A stretch of 32,199 bases of DNA from an uncultured Clostridia bacterium (GTDB taxonomy: Bacteria; Bacillota; Clostridia; TANB77; CAG-508), in NCBI GenBank assembly GCA_934129745.1, contig CAKOWZ010000021.1, forward strand, positions 1-32,199, read 5' to 3'. The notes under the pieces were generated by a model, which made no database searches, was not told the DNA's origin, and saw nothing but the letters and a program-made list of their open reading frames with translations. The translations under genes and the position numbers were made by a program. Of this stretch, positions 1 to 6,811 are shown one piece after another (the first letter of the stretch is position 1; every line of letters begins with the position of its first letter).

Positions 1-2
1 AA

Positions 3-95
3 AATTATACATTTAATGGCAATAGGTTTATAGGTAAATCCTTTATTAAAAACCTAAATATATTATACAAGGAGATTAATGTTAAAAACAAATGA
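3..95 (+). CDS. Possible C-terminal end of an upstream gene (partial)
   Basis: A reading frame is open from the window edge to a TGA at 93-95, overlapping the start of the methyltransferase gene by 17 bases, as is common in tightly packed conjugation operons. The visible tail is about 30 residues, rich in Lys, Asn and Ile, with no recognisable motif. The other two forward frames stop within the first 35 bases. I cannot name the product, and the short frame could be fortuitous. Confidence 0.3.
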   Translation, partial: NYTFNGNRFIGKSFIKNLNILYKEINVKNK

Positions 96-792
96 AGTTT
101 ATAATATGGATTGTGTAGATGGTATTAAATTGCTAGATGATAAAAGTATAGATTTAGTTGTTATGGATCCGCCATATTTATTAAATATGAATAGAGTTAA
201 AAAAACATCAACATTTAACAATTATGCAAATGATTTGATTGGTTTGAAAGATGGGTTTGATTTACAAATTTTAGACCTGTTATTACCAAAGATGAAAAAG
301 ATTAATATTTACATATATTGTTCTAAAAGACAGGTAAGAGATTTATTAGATTATTTTATTAGTCTAGGTTGTAATTATGAAATACTAACTTGGCATAAAC
401 AAAACCCTAGCCCATTAATAAATAATAACTATTTGCCTGATACGGAATATGTAGTATTTGCAAGAGAAAAAGGAGTCAAATTATATGGGAATTATTTTAC
501 AAAACATAAGTATTTCATATCAGGAGTAAATCAAATTGATAAAAAGAAATATGGTCATCCGACAATAAAGAATCTAAACTTTATTGAAAATCATATTATA
601 AATTCAAGTAAGGAAGGTGATGTGGTATTAGATTGTTTTTGTGGAAGTGGAACAACACTTGTAGGTGCAATTAATACTAAAAGGCAGTTTATAGGATTTG
701 AAATAAATAAAAAATACTATGAAATTGCAAAGAAAAGAGTTGAGGAAGCTCTATCAAAGGAAGAAAATATTGAAACAAAAAATACAAAATAA
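79..792 (+). CDS. DNA methyltransferase, DPPY (adenine-N6) type
   Basis: Probably transfers a methyl group from S-adenosylmethionine to adenine in DNA. The 237-residue protein has the N6_N4_Mtase order: catalytic DPPY near residue 31 (motif IV), then the SAM-binding motif DCFCGSGTT near residue 188 followed by GFEI. DPPY favours adenine-N6 over cytosine-N4 methylation. An AAGGAG site lies just before the ATG. No restriction enzyme gene is adjacent, so it looks like an orphan methylase, a common ICE passenger that can protect incoming DNA. Its 3' end overlaps the inferred start of the VirB4 gene in another frame. The recognition sequence cannot be read from the protein. Confidence 0.85.
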   Translation: MLKTNEVYNMDCVDGIKLLDDKSIDLVVMDPPYLLNMNRVKKTSTFNNYANDLIGLKDGFDLQILDLLLPKMKKINIYIYCSKRQVRDLLDYFISLGCNYEILTWHKQNPSPLINNNYLPDTEYVVFAREKGVKLYGNYFTKHKYFISGVNQIDKKKYGHPTIKNLNFIENHIINSSKEGDVVLDCFCGSGTTLVGAINTKRQFIGFEINKKYYEIAKKRVEEALSKEENIETKNTK

Positions 793-2540
793 TTATGATT
801 TAATTAACTTAATAACTCCGATTCGGAGGATTAAAGTTTGAAAAAAATAAGTTATATTTAGGTGATAGATTTGCAAAAATTTATACAATAGTTCATTATC
901 CATCAAATGTTGAGATGGGGTGGCTTGCCAAACTTGTTGAAAATACAGGAGCGATTTATTCTATAAATATTGAGCCAACAGATAATACACAATTAATTGA
1001 AAGTTTGGATGCAAGGATTAGAGATGCGACAAGCCTTTCTAAAGTTGCAAAGAATGAATCAATAAAACAAATGCGTGAGGCTGAAGTTCAAGAGGCATCT
1101 GATATTATTAATAGAATGATTAATAATAATGAAGTAGTATCTTACCTAACAATTTATGTATGTGTATTTGCACAGGAAGAAAAGGATTTAATAACAAAAT
1201 CTAAAGAGGTTGAAAGAGAAGTTCAAAAGCTACAATTAAAAATAAGACCTATAACAAATTTCTTGTTAAAAGAAGGTATTAAGTCAGTAGCTCCAATGTT
1301 TTCAATTCAACCACAACTAACTGAATACTTTAAAAGAAATATATTAACTTCTAGTTTTACTGGAGGTTTTCTTTTTAATACAAATACTTTTATAGATAAA
1401 AGAGGTTATTACTTTGGAATTAATCAAAATGGTGGAATTATAATTTTCAATATGTGGCAAAAAGATGCTGATAGAACAAATAGCAATATGGTTGTTACAG
1501 GAAGTTCAGGATCAGGAAAGAGCTTAACAATTAAACATTTAATTTATAATGAATTACCTAGAAGTAGAATCTTAATTATTGATGCTGAAGATGAGTATAG
1601 TTTTTTAGTAAAAAATTTAAAAGGAAAGATTGTAAATTGTGGAGGAAGTAATAATGGTCAAATATTAAATCCTTTACAAATTAGAGTAAATATAGATGAT
1701 GAGGAAAACTTAAATGCAATAGCTCTACATTTTCAATTCTTACATACTTTTTTTGAAATATTATTTCCAAGTTTAACAGATTTGGAATTTTCAGCACTTG
1801 ATTTGGTTTTAGAAGAACTATATGAGCAATTTGGAATTACTAAAGAAACTGATATTTCAAAATTTGAAAGCACAGATTTTCCAATACTATCTGATTTGTA
1901 TGAGTATTTAATTAAGAAAAATGAAAGCCAAAGTAAAGATGAATATATAAAATTAATTTCTTTATTAAGACCGATTGCAGTTGGTCAGGCATCTACAATA
2001 TGGAATGGTTATACAGATTTAAAAATAGATAGTAGGATAACAGCTTTTAATACTAAAAATATGCAAGAGTTCCAAGCACCATATAAAAGAGCACAGTATT
2101 ATAACATTATGAGTTATGCGTGGGAGATTTTAAGTAGAAACAAAGAAGAAAAAGATATACTAATTGCTGATGAATGCCATATTTTAATTGACCCTAATAT
2201 TACTCAAACATTGGAGTATTTAAGAAATATAAGTAAAAGAGCAAGAAAGTATAATTCATCAATTGTTGTTATAACTCAATCAATAGAAGATTTCTTAAAT
2301 GAAAAGATTAAGTTATATGGTCAGAGTTTACTCGCTAATAGTACATATAAATTGTTTTTTAAATCTGATGGACAAGACCTACGAGATATTGTAAAAACCT
2401 TTGGACTTTCTAAAAAAGAAGAAAGTTTAATTTATAATGCACAGAAAGGAAATTGTTTGATTTCTGCAGGTACAAGAAAAATTTATGCAACAATAAGAAT
2501 TCCAAATAAAGAAAGAAAAATAATTGATGAGAATTATTGA
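770..2540 (+). CDS. virB4: VirB4-type conjugation ATPase, read through a +1 shift at CGG 824
   Basis: Cytoplasmic ATPase that powers type IV secretion in Gram-positive conjugative elements. The frame from ATG 915 has Walker A (GSSGSGKS), Walker B (ILIADECHIL) and a sensor-like ITQS motif, but begins inside the conserved N-terminal domain. The same frame is open back to 816 with no start codon, and encodes family-like sequence (GGLKFEKNKLYLGD). The preceding residues (DLINLITPI) lie one frame over, from a TTG at 770 with an AAAGGAAG site at 756-763. Skipping C824 joins them at a glycine conserved in TraE/VirB4 proteins, giving 589 residues. An ATG at 719 is an alternative start without a clear ribosome site. 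ATG 915 has no good site. If there is no frameshifting, this is an N-terminally broken gene. Confidence 0.8.
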
Positions 2541-2551
2541 TGGAGGATAAG

Positions 2552-3143
2552 ATGAAACTTGTATCACTTAAATTCAAAATAATAATAGGAATTGTATTAT
2601 TTGTTGTTTTAGTGTGTGCAGCATATTATGAAAAATATGTAATTCATTTGCCAAGTGATAAACAAAAGCCACAATATAATAGTTCTTCAAGTCAAAATAT
2701 AGGAGTATTTCAATATAAAGGAAAATTCCTAACTCCAGTTGAGAATTTTAAGGTAGTAACTAGTAAATTTGGATATAGAACACATCCTATTACACGGAGA
2801 AAGAGGTAGTTTTCATTCAGGTATTGATTTAGTTGGAGATGTAGGAAGTCACGCTTTATGCGTAAAAGAAGGACAAGTAACTTGGGCAGGATGGCAAAAT
2901 GGATATGGTAATTGTGTTGAAGTTAAACATATAGATGAAAATGGAGAAATATTTTACACTTTTTATGCACATATGAGAAATGAATCAATAGTTGTTTCTC
3001 AAGGTCAACAAGTATCTGAAGGGCAGATTCTTGGCACACAAGGAAGCACAGGAAATTCAACAGGAGACCATGTGCACTTTGAAATCAGAAAAGCAGATAA
3101 GTCAAAAATAGACCCTGCACCATATTTATTTAGTGAAACATAG
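2552..3143 (+). CDS. Membrane-anchored M23 peptidoglycan endopeptidase, split by +1 shift at CGG 2795
   Basis: Probable zinc endopeptidase that cuts peptidoglycan cross-links so the conjugation channel can pass the wall. ATG 2552 follows GGAGG. Residues 8-26 form one membrane helix, followed by a short linker and an M23 (LytM-like) domain. The first frame ends TSKFGYRTHPIT then CGG and a stop four codons on. The next frame supplies GERGSFHSGID and the rest. Skipping C2795 gives a 196-residue protein with the zinc motifs HSGID (H88, D92) and HVH (H173, H175). The join falls at the conserved Gly of HPITG. It lies 11 bases after virB4. As conventionally read it is a pseudogene, but the intact catalytic half argues for a functional shifted product. 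Confidence 0.82.
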
Positions 3144-3152
3144 GAGGATGAA

Positions 3153-3347
3153 ATGGAAAAATCATTAAAGAAAGAAGTAATTCTATATTCAATTATAGTT
3201 GTGATTTTAGTAACAATTAGCATTTTAAATCATAACTTTTGGAAATTAGGAATTAAAAAAGATAATCAAGAGGAAAATCAAGTTCAACAATTACAGGTGA
3301 ACAATGTAACTTATAATGTGCCATATGAAGAGCAATGGCTTGACTAG
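3153..3347 (+). CDS. Small single-pass membrane protein of the conjugation operon
   Basis: A 64-residue protein of unknown function. It has a lysine-rich start (MEKSLKKE), one membrane helix at about residues 8-27, and a short hydrophilic tail rich in Gln, Asn and Glu. The topology rule (positive inside) puts the tail outside. AGGAGG at 3142-3147 supports the ATG at 3153. It sits between the M23 peptidase and a membrane-anchored receiver-like protein, so an accessory role in the mating channel is reasonable but inferred only from position. No family recognised. Confidence 0.6.
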   Translation: MEKSLKKEVILYSIIVVILVTISILNHNFWKLGIKKDNQEENQVQQLQVNNVTYNVPYEEQWLD

Positions 3348-3358
3348 GAGGGGAGCTG

Positions 3359-4048
3359 ATGATTAGTTATATTGCAAATGCAGAAAATGATGGAATAATA
3401 CAAAAGATTTGTAAAATGAAAAATATATTGGTGTTAAGCTCTATGAATGAAGAAATAGATATAAAACAATATATGAAAGAAACAAAAGTTAATTTTAATT
3501 TAATAAAGCATTTTATTGTTGACTTAAGTCTGTTAAAAAATACTGAAACAGAAATTATTGAAAGTATATATAATTTTTCTAAATTATATGGAAAAACAAG
3601 AGTTATTATATTGGCAACAAATTATGATGAGCAAAATGCAGTATTAACTAACCTTTACGATCTAGGTTTTTATAACATAATAAATGAATTTGATACTGAT
3701 ATAATAGAGCAAAAATTGATAACAGCATTAAGTCAAAATGGATTACAAAAGAATGATGCTAAAAAATTCAAGAAAAGAGTTGAAGTAATTAAAAAAGAAA
3801 ATAAAACTAAAGATTTCTTTGGTAAAATAAAAATATTTATTAAATCAAGAAATAAAAAAGAAGAAATAACTAGAACAGATATGCCTAGTAATCAGATGTA
3901 TCTTTTTTCATTGCTTTTAGAGGCAATAACAAGACTTGTAAAATTTATTTGTTATGTTGCAATTTTTATATTTACATCTATTGGTTTAACAATTCTTGTT
4001 AATGAGCAATTAAGAAATTTAGTATTTCAGGGATTTGGCTTGAAATAG
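3359..4048 (+). CDS. Receiver-like domain protein with a C-terminal membrane helix, conjugation operon
   Basis: A 229-residue protein I do not recognise by family. The first 125 residues have the alternating strand/helix pattern of a CheY or CpaE-N receiver fold (ILVLSS, FIVDLSLL, VIILATNYDEQ). The usual acidic pair after strand 1 is not evident, so a phosphorylation role is doubtful. A basic linker (about 130-175) is followed by one hydrophobic helix near residues 193-217 (FICYVAIFIFTSIGLTILV), giving a tail-anchored layout with the domain in the cytoplasm. A GGAGGGGAG site precedes the ATG. It lies among genes for membrane parts of the transfer machine, which suggests a scaffold or docking role. 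Confidence 0.5.
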   Translation: MISYIANAENDGIIQKICKMKNILVLSSMNEEIDIKQYMKETKVNFNLIKHFIVDLSLLKNTETEIIESIYNFSKLYGKTRVIILATNYDEQNAVLTNLYDLGFYNIINEFDTDIIEQKLITALSQNGLQKNDAKKFKKRVEVIKKENKTKDFFGKIKIFIKSRNKKEEITRTDMPSNQMYLFSLLLEAITRLVKFICYVAIFIFTSIGLTILVNEQLRNLVFQGFGLK

Positions 4049-4061
4049 AAATGGAGGAAAT

Positions 4062-5099
4062 ATGAATAAGAAAATGTTAGTAACACTTGGAGTTACAGGA
4101 CTAATGTTAGTAAATGTAGGTTTTAGTTTTGCAACAAGCCCAAATGTTATCGAAAAGAGTAAAAAAGTTGATTATAGTGCATCACAAGAATACTATGATT
4201 CAATGAATAAGACAATAGTCGAAAATGGAAAAAAGTATGAATTACAAGATGTTCAAAGAAAAGATAATCTAAAAACAGAAAGCAAAAATTATGAAACTAC
4301 TGAAGAAAAAATAATTGATGCAAGTTATAAATCATCAGCTATTAGTTATTTTGATGAATTAAAAAATATAGAAGATGATGGATTTAAAGGAACTATAACA
4401 AGAGATGATTCTTCAATAGAATTAACTCCTGCTGATAGTTATAAAGAGGAATATAAAGTTTATTTACAAAGAAAATATACAAATGTTTCTAGTAATGAAT
4501 TGAATAATATTCCTAAAGAAATAAAAGAGAATGGTTTAACTTATTATCTTGTAAATCCAGTATGGGATGTAACAGAAACAGAAGAAGTTGACGGAAGTCA
4601 AGTTCCTGTTAAGTATAGTGGAACGATGAAATATGAAGGGAAAAATACAAGAACAATAGTTACAAGCTATATAGCTAAAGTTAGATATGCAGGAACTCTT
4701 GAAAAACAAGTAAAAGATACAACAACATTTACTGCAAAATACAAAGAAGTAGAGAGCGTTAAACCTGATACTAAAAAGGAAGAAAATAAAGTTTTACCAC
4801 AAGCTGTTGTTGGAACAACAGGAATCCTTTGCGTATGTGGTATTGTTCTTCTAACTTCAAAAAATGTAAAAATCTATAACTTAATAGATGGAGAATATGT
4901 ACTTGTTAGAAAAGCACATTTAAGTGAAGGCAAAATGTTTGTAGACTTAACTCCATATAATTATCAGTCTAGAAGTTATAAAATTATAATTTCAAAATCT
5001 TTATATAAAAAGATTAGAGGAAAGACTGTAAAATTCAAATATTTCGACAAACAATATAATTATAATATACAAAATAGAGAATTCGAAGTATTGGTTTAG
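4062..5099 (+). CDS. Exported membrane protein with signal peptide and cytoplasmic tail
   Basis: A 345-residue protein of unknown function. The N-terminus is a typical signal peptide with probable cleavage after FSFA (about residue 25). Roughly residues 26-245 form an extracellular region rich in Lys, Thr and Glu, including a segment of alternating residues that looks beta-rich. A membrane helix lies near 246-266 (VVGTTGILCVCGIVLLTS), and about 75 residues end inside the cell. GGAGG precedes the ATG by a normal distance. Position between a receiver-like protein and a sortase suggests a surface or channel component of conjugation. No motif supports a more exact call. Confidence 0.55.
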   Translation: MNKKMLVTLGVTGLMLVNVGFSFATSPNVIEKSKKVDYSASQEYYDSMNKTIVENGKKYELQDVQRKDNLKTESKNYETTEEKIIDASYKSSAISYFDELKNIEDDGFKGTITRDDSSIELTPADSYKEEYKVYLQRKYTNVSSNELNNIPKEIKENGLTYYLVNPVWDVTETEEVDGSQVPVKYSGTMKYEGKNTRTIVTSYIAKVRYAGTLEKQVKDTTTFTAKYKEVESVKPDTKKEENKVLPQAVVGTTGILCVCGIVLLTSKNVKIYNLIDGEYVLVRKAHLSEGKMFVDLTPYNYQSRSYKIIISKSLYKKIRGKTVKFKYFDKQYNYNIQNREFEVLV

Positions 5100-5112
5100 G
5101 AGGTGATTAAAG

Positions 5113-5697
5113 TTGAAAAAGTTTCGAATTGTGTTAATTATTGTTTGCATTCTTATTACTATATTTGGAATAGGATGGTATGCTATTGATAGATATTTAA
5201 ATACAAATTTAGCTGATGTTGATAGTATTAAAACTGATTCCAAATTTGAAAATGTAACTTATGATAAAGTTGAAGATGTTTGGGATGATTCTGTGCTTGG
5301 AATTCTAACTATTGAAAAAATAGGATTGAATGTAACTGTTAAGGAAGGATCAACTAACGATGTTCTTAAAGACTACATAGGACATATTGAAACAACAGCA
5401 ACTTATGATGGAAATGTTGGGTTAGCAGGACATAATAGAGGTTATGGCGATTCATTCTTTGCTAGATTAAATGAGCTTGAAGTTGGTGATATTGTAAAAT
5501 ATAAAACTAAATTTTATGAAAGAACATATAAAGTTGATAATATCCAAGCTATTTTTGAAACAGACTGGAGTTTATTAGAAAATACAAAAGAAAATAAATT
5601 GACAATGATTACTTGCATACCAAACATAAGAGAACAAAGACTATGTGTACAAGCAACAGAAATGACTTGCAATACGGAGATACAAGAGTTACAATAG
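5113..5697 (+). CDS. Sortase (cysteine transpeptidase)
   Basis: Membrane transpeptidase that cleaves LPxTG-type signals and links surface proteins to the wall or to each other. The 194-residue protein starts at TTG 5113 behind a strong AGGAGGTGA site. It has one N-terminal membrane helix (about residues 5-25) and the sortase catalytic trio: His in AGHNRG, Cys in ITCIPN and Arg in EQRLCVQA. The subclass is not certain; the sequence looks closer to class B/D than to housekeeping class A. The likely substrate is the LPRTG-ending protein encoded from 6812, in the same module. The gene ends 20 bases before the next start. Confidence 0.88.
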   Translation: MKKFRIVLIIVCILITIFGIGWYAIDRYLNTNLADVDSIKTDSKFENVTYDKVEDVWDDSVLGILTIEKIGLNVTVKEGSTNDVLKDYIGHIETTATYDGNVGLAGHNRGYGDSFFARLNELEVGDIVKYKTKFYERTYKVDNIQAIFETDWSLLENTKENKLTMITCIPNIREQRLCVQATEMTCNTEIQELQ

Positions 5698-5717
5698 AAC
5701 AAAAAGGGGAGATTTTT

Positions 5718-6449
5718 ATGGTATTTATTAAAAAATATTGGTATATCATATTAATAATATTTCTAGTAATTTGTACTGCATTAGGAATTTTCTTTTTAAA
5801 TAAAAAATGGACAAATGATAAAGTTGTAACAGATAATAAGACAAATACATCAGCGATAAGTAATAATGAAGTAGTTTCAGAAGAAAATAAGATTGAGAAT
5901 AATAAAACTGAAACAATAGAAAATAAGGCAGAGCAAGAAACAACGGAGCAGGAGCCTGAAACAATTGAAGTAGATAATCAAGCTGTGGTTGAGGCAAGTA
6001 ATAAAAATACTTCTACTACTAAAAGTAATACTCAAACAACTAAACAGGAACAATCAAAAACTCAAAGTGAGTCAGTTCCTGTCCAAAGTAATTTTCAAGA
6101 GCCACAAGAGGTAGTACAGGAAACTCAAGTTCAAGAACAACCTAGTCAACCAGTTCAAGAGCCAGTTATACCAGATACTCCAAAGGAAGATGTGGTTGAA
6201 TATAAAGAAAATACTGTTATGATTAATAATATTAAAAATGCCATCAATAATAATGTTTCAGAAGATATGCAAACATATGGATACAATGTTGTTGTTGATA
6301 GTTCTATTGTGAATTTAACAAATCAATTTACATTTTCCGAAAAGCGTGTTGCAGATAAAATTAAATCAAAATTTGGTACTATAAGAATTTATGCAAGAGA
6401 TTATTATTTAAATGGAAGTTATGTATGGACTGAATGCTATGTCATATAA
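5718..6449 (+). CDS. Membrane-anchored protein with long Glu/Gln/Thr-rich stalk and small C-terminal domain
   Basis: A 243-residue protein of unknown function. The ATG at 5718 is preferred because AAAAGGGGAG lies just upstream; the same frame is open further up but has no ribosome site. One membrane helix at about residues 6-26 is followed by about 130 residues of low-complexity stalk rich in Glu, Gln, Thr, Asn and Pro. A compact C-terminal domain of about 75 residues ends in TECYVI. The layout is that of a wall-spanning stalk that presents or tethers an outer domain. It sits right after the sortase, but has no LPxTG motif of its own. Confidence 0.6.
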   Translation: MVFIKKYWYIILIIFLVICTALGIFFLNKKWTNDKVVTDNKTNTSAISNNEVVSEENKIENNKTETIENKAEQETTEQEPETIEVDNQAVVEASNKNTSTTKSNTQTTKQEQSKTQSESVPVQSNFQEPQEVVQETQVQEQPSQPVQEPVIPDTPKEDVVEYKENTVMINNIKNAINNNVSEDMQTYGYNVVVDSSIVNLTNQFTFSEKRVADKIKSKFGTIRIYARDYYLNGSYVWTECYVI

Positions 6450-6465
6450 GTCAGAAGGGAAAACT

Positions 6466-6759
6466 ATGGAACCTGAACAAATAACAGAAAAAATAATAGA
6501 CTATTTAAGTGGTTATTATTGGTATGAGCTTTGTGATGAATATGGTAATATTGCAGTTGATGATGAGGCAAGGCGAGAATTATTTGAGGATATATACGAT
6601 GATGTAGAAAGAAATCCTGATTCTTTAATAACCAAGTTAAGAGAAGAATTAGAAGAAATTGAAGATAAAAACGATCAAGAATATAAAGATACAGAAGAAT
6701 TAATAAAATTATTACAAGACCATAAGCAAGAAACTATGGAGGAAGATTTAGAAATTTAA
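6466..6759 (+). CDS. Small acidic cytoplasmic protein
   Basis: A 97-residue, strongly acidic, helix-prone protein with no signal or membrane segment. The ATG at 6466 follows an AGAAGGG site; an in-frame ATG at 6412 lies inside the preceding gene and lacks one. It is the last gene before a terminator hairpin, so it closes the transcript that carries the sortase. High Asp/Glu content could suit a chaperone, inhibitor or DNA-mimic role, but nothing in the sequence proves any of these. Confidence 0.5.
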   Translation: MEPEQITEKIIDYLSGYYWYELCDEYGNIAVDDEARRELFEDIYDDVERNPDSLITKLREELEEIEDKNDQEYKDTEELIKLLQDHKQETMEEDLEI

Positions 6760-6769
6760 TAATTAAGAA

Positions 6770-6793
6770 GGCACTTGTTGAAGTGTCTTTTTT
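6770..6793 (+). terminator. Rho-independent terminator after the sortase operon
   Basis: A 7-bp stem (GGCACTT with AAGTGTC, one G-U pair) with a GTTG loop is followed by six T. It starts 11 bases after the stop codon and separates the transfer operon from the large surface protein gene that follows 19 bases later. Some readthrough into that gene is possible. Confidence 0.7.
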
Positions 6794-6811
6794 AGTGGAA
6801 AGGAAAAAGAA

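Noticed and set aside
838..861. TTG at 838 behind CGGAGGA as the VirB4 start, with slippage on the following run of seven A
   Set aside because: That frame stops after seven codons, and a shift in the A-run would still omit the upstream DLINLITPI segment that fits the family. The shift at CGG 824 explains both that segment and the open start-less frame.
2552..3143. Ordinary pseudogene decay or random sequencing errors
   Set aside because: Possible for one gene, but three independent breaks all being an extra C before GG, all at conserved glycines and all on the only in-frame CGG codons, is unlikely by chance. It is kept as the main alternative to test.
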